A DNA stretch of 44,499 nucleotides from Flavobacteriaceae bacterium (GTDB lineage Bacteria; Bacteroidota; Bacteroidia; Flavobacteriales; Flavobacteriaceae): contig CP070778.1 of assembly GCA_020346245.1 (NCBI GenBank), positions 1,728,957 to 1,773,455 of the forward strand, given 5' to 3'. Numbering within the stretch: position 1 is the first letter of the stretch; every line of letters begins with the position of its first letter. The notes under the pieces were generated by a model. The model was given only the letters and a program-made list of their open reading frames with translations. It was not told the DNA's origin and ran no database searches. Of this stretch, positions 34,841 to 43,757 are shown in pieces. Position numbers and translations under genes: made by a program.

Positions 34841-36946
34841 TTATTTAAGCTGATTTAAAACATAATCAATGTCCGTGGCGGGCAATTTGCAAGAACCATG
34901 TTGGCAGAGGTAAATAAGTGTACTATTTGGCACATACCTGTTTTGAATCAGAGATAACTCACTCTCTACTTTAGCACCTGCAAATACAACATTTGGTAAA
35001 TAGCTTTGCTGCATAGTACTCGCTATATTCATATAATCTTCACCAACTATGCTTATTTCATAGTAGGGCTTCTGAAAATACAAAACCAAATGAAGCCAAT
35101 TGGCATAACCGGCGGTATCTTTCTCAAAACTTTGCTGCAGATTTATAACCATTTGTCCTGCAATATTTTCGTAATCCTCATCCGGAAAAAACCGTGATAA
35201 TTTAAATAGGTTTTTAGCCATAATAGAGTTTGAGGAAGGAATTACATTATCTGCCTTTTCTATTGTTCTTCTAATGACAAAAGAATCTTGTAAAGGAGTG
35301 AAGAAAAATAAACCACTTTTTTCATCAGTAAAATTAGCAATACAATAATCCGTTAATCTTTTTGCGTCGCTAAGCCAATTTTCATCGAAGGTTATCTCAT
35401 AAAGACCAATGAACGCATCTATTACCGACGCATAATCTTCCAGATACCCATTGATAGTGCTTTTGCCGTCTTTATGATTATGGTATAGGCTACCTTCTTT
35501 CTTCAGAAAGGTTTCCTTAATAAATGTGGCGTTTTCTATAGCCAGAACCAGGTAATCATCATTTTTAATAAACCTATAGGCGTCTGTCAAACCTTTTAGC
35601 ATTAGTCCATTCCAAGAGCAAAGGATTTTATCATCTAATCTGGGCCGGCTTCTGTTTTTCCGGACATCGCTTAAAATTTCTTTACATTCCGAAATAATTT
35701 CATTGATTTTAGAAACAGAGATTTTATGTTTTTTGGCAATTGCATCCTCAGATTTATCTCTTATCAATACATAGTTACCATACTCCCAATGGCCAAAGTC
35801 GTTTATATTATAGTAGTCTTTGAAAAGATCATATTTATCTGCAAGTAAGGTTTGTAATTCCTCTTTTTGCCAAACGTAAAATGCCCCTTCTTCCAATTCC
35901 CCTTTTTCATTAAGGCTATCAGCATCCAATGAAGCGTAGAAGCCATTTGTACTATCCATAAGCTCAGAAGTAATAAATGCAATCGTTTCTTCTACCACTT
36001 TCCGGTACAGCGGATTTTCGGTTAAGGCGTATGCTTTGGAATATAAACTTATTAATTGGCCATTATCATATAACATTTTTTCAAAATGGGGGACATGCCA
36101 TTTCCCGTCTACAGAATATCTCGAAAAACCACCTGCCACATGATCATAAATTCCTCCATAAGCCATTTTGGTAAGGGTCAAATTTATATACTCCAGGAGT
36201 TTTTCATTTTTTCTGGAAGTAGCATAATGCAATAAAAAATCCAGATTTCCGGGCATCATAAATTTAGGGGCCCGGTTATACCCTCCATAATTATGATCAA
36301 AATAGCGAGACCATTTCTTAACTGCATCATCTAATTGAGTTTCGGTTAAAATCTGAGAATCGGGGGCTATTTCAACAAGATTAATTGCTTTAATGCCTTC
36401 CGCCAGATCTCTGGCATATCCATTTACCTTCCCCGGCTGTTCCCTGTATAGCCTGGTGAGTTCATTGAGGACTTTCATCCAATTATCTTTTTTTACATAA
36501 GTTGCACCCCAAAACGGACGTCCGTCTGGCAGTGTAACAACATTCAATGGCCACCCACCTCTTCCTGTCATCATTTGAACCGCATCCATGTAAAGATGAT
36601 CAATGTCTGGCCGTTCTTCCCTGTCAATTTTAATATTGATAAAATTCTCATTCATCAGTTTTGCCACTTCTTCATCCTCAAAACATTCTTTTTCCATAAC
36701 ATGGCACCAGTGACAGGCTGCATAACCTATGCTTATTAGCACTAATTTATTTTCATTTTTGGCTTTTTCAAGTGCTTCTGTGCTCCAGGGTTCCCAATTT
36801 ACCGGATTATGAGCATGTTGCAAGAGATAAGGGCTGCTTTCATGGATTAAGGCATTGGTGTGTTTGTATGACATGGTATCTTTTTTTTGAGAGCAACCAT
36901 TTAAGGTAACCAGTGCTAAAAGTAATATGTAATTAAGCCTGAACAT
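34841..36946 (-). CDS. YyaL/SPATA20-type thioredoxin-domain protein, predicted lipoprotein
   Basis: The 701-residue product has a short signal peptide ending in the lipobox LVTLNGC, so it is probably lipid-anchored outside the cytoplasm. The N-terminal thioredoxin-like (DUF255) domain carries [20 protein letters not shown], with CxxC. The rest is a six-hairpin glycosidase-like alpha-toroid (for example [20 protein letters not shown] and [12 protein letters not shown]). The family is widespread and its reaction is not established. I chose the ATG at 36946. A GTG five codons upstream is possible but less likely. A TAnnTTTG-like sequence lies only 4 nt upstream, too close for a normal leader. 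Confidence 0.88.
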   Translation of the reverse strand: MFRLNYILLLALVTLNGCSQKKDTMSYKHTNALIHESSPYLLQHAHNPVNWEPWSTEALEKAKNENKLVLISIGYAACHWCHVMEKECFEDEEVAKLMNENFINIKIDREERPDIDHLYMDAVQMMTGRGGWPLNVVTLPDGRPFWGATYVKKDNWMKVLNELTRLYREQPGKVNGYARDLAEGIKAINLVEIAPDSQILTETQLDDAVKKWSRYFDHNYGGYNRAPKFMMPGNLDFLLHYATSRKNEKLLEYINLTLTKMAYGGIYDHVAGGFSRYSVDGKWHVPHFEKMLYDNGQLISLYSKAYALTENPLYRKVVEETIAFITSELMDSTNGFYASLDADSLNEKGELEEGAFYVWQKEELQTLLADKYDLFKDYYNINDFGHWEYGNYVLIRDKSEDAIAKKHKISVSKINEIISECKEILSDVRKNRSRPRLDDKILCSWNGLMLKGLTDAYRFIKNDDYLVLAIENATFIKETFLKKEGSLYHNHKDGKSTINGYLEDYASVIDAFIGLYEITFDENWLSDAKRLTDYCIANFTDEKSGLFFFTPLQDSFVIRRTIEKADNVIPSSNSIMAKNLFKLSRFFPDEDYENIAGQMVINLQQSFEKDTAGYANWLHLVLYFQKPYYEISIVGEDYMNIASTMQQSYLPNVVFAGAKVESELSLIQNRYVPNSTLIYLCQHGSCKLPATDIDYVLNQLK

Positions 36947-37019
36947 ATACAAAGTTAACACTAATTAAAAAGCATTAAAAAAGCACCTAAACGCCTGGTA
37001 ATGAAATCTTAGGGTATAA

Positions 37020-37922
37020 TTATCCGTTTAAGGCAACAACTTCAGATACTTTATCTCCCAGCATGTTTTTTAACATGGTTTCAATTCCATTTTTCAGGGT
37101 ATAGGTAGAAGAAGGACATCCGCTGCAGGCTCCCTGGAGAATAACATTTACAACTTTGCTGTCTTCCTCATAGGACTGGAAAAGTATATTTCCACCATCA
37201 CTGGCAACTGCAGGTTTAACGTATTCTTCCAGAATATTAATAATTTCTATTGAAGTATTATCCAATGTTTCGTTTTCTGTTGATGCATCAGAAGACTCCG
37301 AAGGTTTAACCGCAACTTCTTTGGTGGAGACTACTTCATTCCCATCGGCAATAAAATTTCGGATCATTTCACGAAGTTCCATCGTAATCTCATCCCAACT
37401 TGCAACCTCATATTTTGTGATGGAAACATAATTTTCATCCATGAAAACCTCCTTGACATAAGGCAGGTGAAATAACTTTTTGGCCAGATCCGAATCTTTT
37501 GCCTCGTCAAGATTTTTAAATTCAAAAACAGCAGGAACAATTTTCCTGTTTGCTACGAATTTCATTACAGCCGGATTTGGGGTAATTTCTGCATATATGG
37601 TTATAGCTACTTTATTTGTGTCCTCTTCTTCATTCACGATTGGTTCGCCGGCGTTTAAATATTCAACCAACTGTTGTGCAACTTCGTCTTTAACTGACGG
37701 CCAATCTACTATATCAAAGCGTTCCAGAGCTATGAAGTTGCCAGATATATATACAGTTTTTATAAATGGGAGGTGAAATAATTGTTGTGCAAGTGGTGAA
37801 TTTTTTGCGTCATCAATATTCTTGAATTCGAAGTTGCTCCCATTTGTGAGAAAATGATTAGTCTCAAATTTTAAAATAGCCGGATTATTTGTTTCTACAA
37901 CTGTAATTACGTATTCTTTCAT
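37020..37922 (-). CDS. NifU-like iron-sulfur cluster scaffold with duplicated Nfu N-terminal domain
   Basis: Nfu-type proteins hold and transfer Fe-S clusters in the cytoplasm. The 300-residue product has two tandem Nfu N-terminal domains. The first is at about 1-92 (NPAILKFETNHFL, LFHLPFIKTVYISGNF) and the second at about 105-192 (NPAVMKFVANRKI, LFHLPYVKEVFMDENY). After a Ser/Glu-rich linker comes the C-terminal NifU domain (about 225-300) with the cluster ligands in GACSGCPSS (Cys266, Cys269). I chose the ATG at 37922. A longer reading from 37991 would add 23 residues not typical of the family and would run through the candidate promoter. The start is divergent from the PorP/SprF gene. Confidence 0.92.
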   Translation of the reverse strand: MKEYVITVVETNNPAILKFETNHFLTNGSNFEFKNIDDAKNSPLAQQLFHLPFIKTVYISGNFIALERFDIVDWPSVKDEVAQQLVEYLNAGEPIVNEEEDTNKVAITIYAEITPNPAVMKFVANRKIVPAVFEFKNLDEAKDSDLAKKLFHLPYVKEVFMDENYVSITKYEVASWDEITMELREMIRNFIADGNEVVSTKEVAVKPSESSDASTENETLDNTSIEIINILEEYVKPAVASDGGNILFQSYEEDSKVVNVILQGACSGCPSSTYTLKNGIETMLKNMLGDKVSEVVALNG

Positions 37923-37937
37923 CAGTTTTGTTTTTCG

Positions 37938-37945
37938 CAAAAATA
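37938..37945 (-). promoter_or_regulatory. Possible -7 box for the NifU-like gene
   Basis: Read on the minus strand the sequence is TATTTTTG, an exact TAnnTTTG match 15 nt before the chosen start. No clear -33 TTG is seen. The position supports the ATG at 37922 over the longer reading. Confidence 0.4.
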
Positions 37946-37980
37946 CAACCATTTTCCCTTCCCACGCATATATAATAATG

Positions 37981-38010
37981 TTGTATTTCATCCGTTATAC
38001 TTTATATTTG
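37981..38010 (+). promoter_or_regulatory. Promoter for the PorP/SprF gene
   Basis: TTG at 37981-37983 and TATATTTG at 38003-38010 are exactly 19 nt apart, the best consensus match in the window. The ATG follows at 38043. Confidence 0.7.
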
Positions 38011-38042
38011 ATGAAACCGCATTATACACGCCCTATTCTTAG

Positions 38043-39038
38043 ATGAGAAAACTCCTCTTGATTTTGTTAACATATGTAGCTTTTTCCAGCTCTTTGACAG
38101 CACAGGAGGGTGTTCCTGTGTATTTTGATTATTTGGCTGACAATTACTATTTGGTATTTCCTTCAATGGCAGGTATTAGTGATGGTGGTAAAATAAGGCT
38201 TACAGCGAGGAAACAATGGTTTAGTGTGGATGAGGCTCCAAGTTTGCAGACACTTAGCGCAAACTACAGGATTCCTGAGAGTTCAAGTGGGGTAGGGGTT
38301 ATTATATTTAACGATGCTAATGGCTATCACTCTCAAACAGGTGCAAAGCTAACATACGCCCATCATTTACAGTTAGGACCCGAAATAAGAATTTTAAATC
38401 AGTTATCATTCGGGCTTAGTGCAGGGTTTATTCAAAGTAGTCTTGATGAAACAGAATTCAGGTCGGTTATTCCGGATCCAATTATAACAGGAGGTAAAAA
38501 TAGTGTTGGCTATTTCAATATAGATTTAGGGATGTCCTATAACTATATGGAATTCTATGCAAATTTTGCTGCCTTAAATATTTTAGGTACAGGACGCGAC
38601 CTTTATACCGCTATTGAATTTGATAATTTAAGGAGGTATTTAATTAATGTTGGTTATGTATTTGGAAAAGGTTTGTGGAAGATTGAACCTTCTATTCTTT
38701 TTCAATTAACAGAATTTACGGAAGAGAAAACCGTAGACCTCAATGCTAAGGTTTACAGAGAAATGAGTTGGGGTACCCTTTGGGCAGGTCTTTCTTACAG
38801 AAGGAGTTTTGACGGTGCACAATTCCAGGTAGATGGTACTATTGGTGAACAGAGACTTCAATTGTTTACTCCAATTGTGGGCATCAATTATAACAGATTT
38901 ATGTTCTCGTATAACTATTCTTACCAATCAGGGGATATTAGATTAGATAATGGTGGGTTTCACCAGATTACCCTTGGTTATGATTTTGGTCCCACGAGGG
39001 AGAACAGATACGATTGTTTCTGTCCAAGTGCGAACTAA
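38043..39038 (+). CDS. PorP/SprF family type IX secretion outer-membrane protein
   Basis: The 331-residue product has a signal peptide (LLLILLTYVAFSSSLTAQ) and the family start YLADNYYLVFPSMAGISDGG with TARKQWFSVDEAPS. It continues as a beta-barrel of about a dozen strands (for example GVGVIIFNDANGYHSQTGA). PorP/SprF proteins act with PorK/PorN or with a specific adhesin in type IX secretion and gliding. After the last strand (QITLGYDFG) it has a short tail with two cysteines (YDCFCPSAN). No large adhesin gene lies beside it, so the partner is not identifiable here. It has an excellent promoter of its own. Confidence 0.88.
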   Translation: MRKLLLILLTYVAFSSSLTAQEGVPVYFDYLADNYYLVFPSMAGISDGGKIRLTARKQWFSVDEAPSLQTLSANYRIPESSSGVGVIIFNDANGYHSQTGAKLTYAHHLQLGPEIRILNQLSFGLSAGFIQSSLDETEFRSVIPDPIITGGKNSVGYFNIDLGMSYNYMEFYANFAALNILGTGRDLYTAIEFDNLRRYLINVGYVFGKGLWKIEPSILFQLTEFTEEKTVDLNAKVYREMSWGTLWAGLSYRRSFDGAQFQVDGTIGEQRLQLFTPIVGINYNRFMFSYNYSYQSGDIRLDNGGFHQITLGYDFGPTRENRYDCFCPSAN

Positions 39039-39069
39039 AAAAGGGCTTAACAGTAGTATTGCTAAACCC
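39037..39069 (-). terminator. Intrinsic terminator of the VWA gene (minus strand)
   Basis: On the minus strand, the arm at 39069-39061 (GGGTTTAGC) pairs with GTTAAGCCC (39051-39043), nine pairs including two G-U wobbles, around a 9-nt loop. Six T follow. On the plus strand the same bases form two mismatches, so the element points to the VWA gene. Its tail overlaps the stop codon of the PorP/SprF gene. Confidence 0.7.
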
Positions 39070-39091
39070 AATTCTATTAAAGATTGTAATT

Positions 39092-40267
39092 TTATTCCCA
39101 TTTAAACTTTTTTGCAGCAGCCTGCCTTTTTATTGCTTTTAACATGGCATTTTCAAGCTCACCCTTTTCCTGTTTGGCTTGTTTGCTAATATAACTCTCC
39201 CGTTTGGCATTTAGTTCCTTTATTTCCCTTTGAATCCTTTTTCTTTCGGCCTTTTTCTCACTTATTAGCGCAATAAGTTCTGCTTTTGACTTATTTCTAA
39301 GTACTTTAGGTAATTCTTCTTTATTTATTGAAGCCACATCAAATTCCTCATCTTCAGATGCATCTATCAGATCCCAGGTAGAATTATTATACATCCCGGA
39401 ACTTTTGCTAACTGCCCGTTTTACGGCTACAGCTTCTTCCATTTCCATGGCATTGTCATCCTGTTTTGATTGTAATTGTAGTTTTGCACTCCCCATGGCA
39501 CCATACGATATATAGGTGCTGTTCAATTTTGAATTTAGTTTAATGATGACATCGTCATAAGGGGTAGCTATGTGCACAATCCGTTTATTATGATCTATCG
39601 CCATATATTCTCCCCCGGTTAGAGTAGCACCCTTTTTCCAATCTGTGTTAATGCCTTGCTGATAGTTGCCGCAAAATATAGTATTTACAATGATATCTTT
39701 TTCTCTGGCATTAGTAACAGCGTCTTTGTAGTTTAGTTTTCCCTGAGTAAAAGGTTCATTTCCCGCGATAAAGATCATTTTCAAATTATCAGGATTCTTA
39801 CCCCAGTCTAACTGACGCAGCGAAGTCTGTATAACTTGCCCACAGTATTCTTCCCCGCCATTTGTGCTGAGTGAAAAAAGTTTTTCAGAAATCTCATCCA
39901 GATCGCTGCTGAATCCAATAACCTGTTGAATATAACCTTCCCTTGAAGAAAGTCCGTCATTTCCATATTGATATAGTGCAATCTGCAGACCAGGCCTATG
40001 GCCTTTCCCGCATTTGGCATAGGAGAATTGATTTACAATATCCCATAGTTGGGCTTTGGCCTGGTTAATTAAGCCATCCATACTATTACTTGTATCTAGC
40101 AGTAAAGCTATTTTAACAATGTTATTTTCTTTATTTTTTTTGTCAATCAAAAAGTTTTGCACTTCGGAGTTTTTCATTCCCTGCTTGCTTAAGGGGGCAT
40201 AACCGAATACCGTTCCAAGAGTCAGACCTATTAATACCATACAGACTTTATACTTTAAATTTTTCAT
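39092..40267 (-). CDS. Exported von Willebrand factor A domain protein
   Basis: The 391-residue product has an N-terminal hydrophobic segment (VCMVLIGLTLGTVFGYA) that suggests export. A VWA domain lies at about 50-245. The metal-ion site motif DTSNS is present (58-62), with a later STNGGEEYCG loop. The usual third-site Asp position reads FIAGNEP, as in related VWA proteins. Residues from about 315 to the end form a very basic, Lys/Glu-rich coiled coil (KAELIALISEKKAERKRIQ). The role is unknown; VWA proteins often mediate adhesion or assembly. It is divergent from the LytS kinase gene, with a 203-bp gap that contains direct repeats suited to LytTR binding. Confidence 0.85.
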   Translation of the reverse strand: MKNLKYKVCMVLIGLTLGTVFGYAPLSKQGMKNSEVQNFLIDKKNKENNIVKIALLLDTSNSMDGLINQAKAQLWDIVNQFSYAKCGKGHRPGLQIALYQYGNDGLSSREGYIQQVIGFSSDLDEISEKLFSLSTNGGEEYCGQVIQTSLRQLDWGKNPDNLKMIFIAGNEPFTQGKLNYKDAVTNAREKDIIVNTIFCGNYQQGINTDWKKGATLTGGEYMAIDHNKRIVHIATPYDDVIIKLNSKLNSTYISYGAMGSAKLQLQSKQDDNAMEMEEAVAVKRAVSKSSGMYNNSTWDLIDASEDEEFDVASINKEELPKVLRNKSKAELIALISEKKAERKRIQREIKELNAKRESYISKQAKQEKGELENAMLKAIKRQAAAKKFKWE

Positions 40268-40334
40268 AATGTTATTTTTTAATTAGAATTAATGTTTAAA
40301 TGTAGGCCTGAACTTTTTCATAAAAAACGAGGAA

Positions 40335-40364
40335 TGAGTGAAATGAACCTCTTACTGAGTGAAA
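40335..40364. promoter_or_regulatory. Candidate LytTR operator: two 9-bp direct repeats, 21-bp period
   Basis: TGAGTGAAA occurs at 40335-40343 and again at 40356-40364 with exactly 12 nt between the copies. Two 9-bp direct repeats with a 12-bp spacer is the known geometry of LytTR-family binding sites such as those of AgrA. It lies between the VWA gene start (68 bp away) and the LytS/LytTR operon start (107 bp away). The sequence itself is not a known consensus. Otherwise the 203-bp gap shows no gene. Confidence 0.5.
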
Positions 40365-40470
40365 CTGCGCAATGATTGTGTAAAGCCTGTTATTCTGCGA
40401 TAAACAGACAGTAATTGGGGTTAGATGTATTTTTTAAACCCGTTAAAATCAAGTAAGTTTATCCTTATAA

Positions 40471-42423
40471 ATGCAAATCATGCAAAAGCGTAATGCCCTG
40501 TTTCTGGTTTTTTATCTTGTACTTTTTACGGGCTTCTCACAGACCCAGCAAAGAGCTGAAGATTCTGAAGAAAATACATATCAGATTTCTTTAGATTCTG
40601 CGAAATTTTATAAGAAAACCAATATTGCAAGAAGTATTGATTTCATTGTACAGGCTATAAGTAGTCTTGGTCAAAACCCGGACAAAAATGAACTTGCCCT
40701 GGCGCTTACAAACCTCGGAGAGGTCTATCAATATCACAGGCAATACGATTTGGCTATTTCCAATTTTAAGGACGCTCAGGAGGCTAATAAAACCTTCAGG
40801 ACAGCTTTATTACTGGGGAATGCTTATCTCCAAACAAGGGATTATAAAAATGCTGCTTCAGAACTCCATCCCCTTGAGGAGGTAAATGGGGTGGTGCCCT
40901 ATCAAAAAATTGAGTTATATGAGTACTTGGGTGATGTTTATAAGGGATTAGGTGAATTCCAAAAAGCAATAGCCTATTATCAGGAAGGTTTAAAAGTTGC
41001 CAACAAAAATCAGGTGAGTCCAAAAATTCCCGATTTAAATTCTAAGATCGCGGATGCTTATGCACAGGATAACAGAATGGAAGAAGCCGAAAGTTATTAC
41101 GGTAGTTCATTAGAACTTTCAAGTAAACAGGCGCCCCAAAGAGCCATTCAGGAAAAAGAAAAAGTTGCGGACTTTTACAATAAGAAAAATCAGTATGACG
41201 ATGAAATTAAGTTAAGGAAAAAGAGTCTGAATGAATTACAGGCACTGCCCAGGACTAGAGCAAAATCAGCCAGAGCGCCTATTGAAGGAGATTCTATTAC
41301 TGCACAGAGTATTAATTACAAGATTGCCAATGCCTATGCTGCACAGGATAAATATGATGAAGCCATACCCTATTTAGAGGAGAGTATTAAAGAAGCGGAT
41401 AGTGAAAACGACCTGGTTATTCAAAAAGATGCCACACGTAAACTTTCGGAGGTATACCGGGATAAGGGTGATTTTTCAAAAGCCTTTGAAACGTATCAGA
41501 GGTATGTTGCCATAGTAGATACCCTTTACCTCAGGAAAGAACAAGAGATATCCCGGGCTTCTGAATTGAGCAGGGAAATTGCTATTAGACAAAGCAGGAT
41601 AACGGGCCTTGAAAAAGAAAGGGAGCTTTCACAGAGCAAGTACAATCTGGCTTTGACAGAACAACAGCTGGCACTTGAAAGTAACAAAAGGCAAAAATGG
41701 ATTATATACTCACTTATATTTGGGATCTTGCTAACCGGCCTGGCCGCCTACTTTTTTTACAGGAGTAACAAGCAACAGCAGCTTGCTAATAACGTATTGG
41801 CCCTTAGGTCATTGCGCTCACAAATGAATCCACACTTTATATTTAACGCGCTGAATTCTGTAAACAATTACATTGCAAAAAATGACGAACGCAGTGCTAA
41901 TCGGTATTTAAGTGAGTTCTCTACCTTAATGAGGGCTGTGCTTGAAAATTCTGAAGAAGATTTTATCTCCCTTTCAAGGGAATTGGAACTCATTGAACTT
42001 TATGTGAAATTAGAACATTCTCGTTTTACGGAGAAGTTTGATTATACGATAAATATAGATGAGCAAATTGACATGGAAGCCTTTCAGATACCTCCTATGC
42101 TGCTTCAGCCTTATATAGAAAATGCAATTTGGCACGGACTTCGCTATAAAGAGGAGAAGGGAGCCTTAAGTATTGAACTCGTGCAAAAAACAACGGATCT
42201 TATTGAAATCCGAATTACTGACAATGGGATAGGAAGAAAAAAGTCAAAGGAGTTAAAAACAGAAAATCAGAAAACCCAAAATTCCAGGGGGATGGGAAAT
42301 ATCAAAAAACGGGTTGCTATTCTTAATACAATGTATAAGGACCAAGTATCTGTTTCTGTAAAAGACTTAAATGAAGATGCTTCAGGAACTCAGGTAATTT
42401 TAACCTTAAGAAAGGTAGTATGA
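40471..42423 (+). CDS. TPR-containing LytS-type sensor histidine kinase
   Basis: The 650-residue protein has a signal peptide (ALFLVFYLVLFTGFS), several TPR repeats at about 70-350 and a long helix. One membrane helix follows at about 410-430 (WIIYSLIFGILLTGLAAYFF). The cytoplasmic kinase core comes next: LRSQMNPHFIFNALNSVNNY with phospho-acceptor His455, then ATP-binding motifs QPYIENAIWHGL, ITDNGIGRKKS and SRGMGNIKKR. The TPR part would sit in the periplasm and probably senses a protein or peptide. It is co-translated with the LytTR regulator, with overlapping stop and start. An ATG three codons later is an alternative start. Confidence 0.92.
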   Translation: MQIMQKRNALFLVFYLVLFTGFSQTQQRAEDSEENTYQISLDSAKFYKKTNIARSIDFIVQAISSLGQNPDKNELALALTNLGEVYQYHRQYDLAISNFKDAQEANKTFRTALLLGNAYLQTRDYKNAASELHPLEEVNGVVPYQKIELYEYLGDVYKGLGEFQKAIAYYQEGLKVANKNQVSPKIPDLNSKIADAYAQDNRMEEAESYYGSSLELSSKQAPQRAIQEKEKVADFYNKKNQYDDEIKLRKKSLNELQALPRTRAKSARAPIEGDSITAQSINYKIANAYAAQDKYDEAIPYLEESIKEADSENDLVIQKDATRKLSEVYRDKGDFSKAFETYQRYVAIVDTLYLRKEQEISRASELSREIAIRQSRITGLEKERELSQSKYNLALTEQQLALESNKRQKWIIYSLIFGILLTGLAAYFFYRSNKQQQLANNVLALRSLRSQMNPHFIFNALNSVNNYIAKNDERSANRYLSEFSTLMRAVLENSEEDFISLSRELELIELYVKLEHSRFTEKFDYTINIDEQIDMEAFQIPPMLLQPYIENAIWHGLRYKEEKGALSIELVQKTTDLIEIRITDNGIGRKKSKELKTENQKTQNSRGMGNIKKRVAILNTMYKDQVSVSVKDLNEDASGTQVILTLRKVV

Positions 42424-43151
42424 AACTAAAGGCAGTTATTGTTGAAGACGAAAGCAGTAGCAGGGAAATATTGCGCAATTACCTGGCGAAATATTGTAAA
42501 ACTGTAAATGTCGTTGGCGAAGCGGCTAGCGTCAATGAGGGAATTGAAATTTTGGCACAAACCAAGCCCGATCTTGTCTTTCTTGATGTAGAAATGCCTT
42601 TGGGAAATGCCTTCGATTTGCTGGATCAGTTACCCGATAGATCTTTCGAAACTGTTTTCGTAACCGCCTATAATTCTTATGCATTGGAAGCATTAAACAA
42701 TCATGCAGCTTATTATTTAATGAAGCCAATAAATATTGATGAACTTATAAAGGCCGTTTCTTATGTTACCGAAATAAAAGAAAAGGAAAATGTATTGGAG
42801 GATCAGGTTCTAAAGTCAAAAATGAATAAGGCTGAAGGTAAAATTACCTTACCGCAGCAAGATGGTTTCCAGGTATTAAATGTTTCTGATATCCTCTATT
42901 GCAAGGCTGACGATAATTACACGGAAATTTATCTTGAAAACAAGAAATTACTCGTAAGCAAAACCTTAAAATACTTCGAAGAGGCTCTTGCCGATTATCC
43001 TTTTGCCCGGATCCATAAGTCTTACTTGGTAAATGTAAATGAGGTGGTAAAATATAGAAAAGGTAAAGGAGGCAGTGTAGTCGTATCCAACGGGAAAGAA
43101 TTATTGGTTTCTGCCTCTAAAAAGAGACAATTATTATCGTATTTTCAATAA
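42420..43151 (+). CDS. LytTR-family response regulator
   Basis: The 243-residue regulator has a receiver domain (about 1-120) with the acidic pocket VIVEDES and phospho-acceptor Asp56 in LVFLDVEMP. The conserved Thr and Lys regions are FVTAYNSYALEA and YYLMKPINIDELIK. A LytTR DNA-binding domain at about 138-240 includes YCKADDNYTEIYLENKK and FARIHKSYLVNVNEV. It overlaps the kinase gene by 4 nt (ATGA) and is its obvious partner. LytTR proteins bind paired 9-bp direct repeats 21 bp apart; such a pair lies upstream at 40335-40364. Confidence 0.94.
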   Translation: MKLKAVIVEDESSSREILRNYLAKYCKTVNVVGEAASVNEGIEILAQTKPDLVFLDVEMPLGNAFDLLDQLPDRSFETVFVTAYNSYALEALNNHAAYYLMKPINIDELIKAVSYVTEIKEKENVLEDQVLKSKMNKAEGKITLPQQDGFQVLNVSDILYCKADDNYTEIYLENKKLLVSKTLKYFEEALADYPFARIHKSYLVNVNEVVKYRKGKGGSVVVSNGKELLVSASKKRQLLSYFQ

Positions 43152-43190
43152 CTTTCAGGTCTTTAAGCACATTAAAGTATACAAATTGTT

Positions 43191-43706
43191 ATGATCATTA
43201 AAACAGTTAACGGAAAAACACCCGAGATAGGTGAAGATTGTTTTATCGCTGAAAATGCTACCATCGTGGGAGAAGTTACCATGGGGGACCAGTGTAGTAT
43301 TTGGTTTAATGCTGTAGTGAGGGGTGATGTGAACTATATTACCATGGGGAATAAAGTAAATGTACAGGATGGAGCGGTTATTCACGGTACCTATCAAAAA
43401 TCGGCAACTAAAATCGGAAACAACGTATCCATAGGCTATAATGCCCTGGTGCATGGCTGTACGATAAAGGATAATGTTTTAATAGGCATGGGGAGCATAG
43501 TAATGGACAATTGTGTGGTGGAAAGCAACAGTATTATAGCAGCTGGCGCGGTTGTTACAGCCGGAACCCATGTTCCTGAAGGATCTGTTTTTGCAGGGAT
43601 GCCCGCGAAAAAGATTAAAGATATCAGCGTGGAATTAAGTTCAGGGGAAATAGACAGGATTGCAAATAACTATGTAAAATATTCGGGGTGGTTTAAAGAA
43701 GATTAG
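43191..43706 (+). CDS. Gamma-carbonic-anhydrase family hexapeptide-repeat protein
   Basis: The 171-residue protein has the left-handed beta-helix typical of the family, with repeats such as NATIVGEVTMGDQ, NVSIGYNALVHGC and NVLIGMGSIVMDN. It ends in a helix (GEIDRIANNYVKYSGWF). Two zinc-ligand positions read His65 (AVIHGT) and His88 (LVHGC). The position that is normally the middle His (IGH) is Tyr83 here. Family proteins form trimers with zinc at subunit interfaces. Loss of one ligand suggests weak or no carbonic anhydrase activity, or an altered site. It stands between the LytTR gene and fabD. Confidence 0.9.
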   Translation: MIIKTVNGKTPEIGEDCFIAENATIVGEVTMGDQCSIWFNAVVRGDVNYITMGNKVNVQDGAVIHGTYQKSATKIGNNVSIGYNALVHGCTIKDNVLIGMGSIVMDNCVVESNSIIAAGAVVTAGTHVPEGSVFAGMPAKKIKDISVELSSGEIDRIANNYVKYSGWFKED

Positions 43707-43714
43707 CTATTAGA

Positions 43715-43735
43715 AAGCATTTATGCTTATTTTTA
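43715..43735 (+). terminator. Weak candidate terminator after the carbonic anhydrase-like gene
   Basis: AAGCAT (43715-43720) and ATGCTT (43723-43728) are inverted repeats; five pairs around a 4-nt loop are feasible. The tail ATTTTTA follows. It is short and A-T rich, so transcription may continue into fabD. Confidence 0.35.
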
Positions 43736-43757
43736 CTTAATAAAAAAACAGATTAAA

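Noticed and set aside
36950..36957. TAACTTTG on the minus strand as a promoter for the YyaL-type gene
   Set aside because: It is only 4 nt from the chosen ATG and lacks an upstream TTG.
43161..43177. CTTTAA/TTAAAG hairpin after the LytTR gene as a terminator
   Set aside because: Six A-T-rich pairs with no T-run afterwards.
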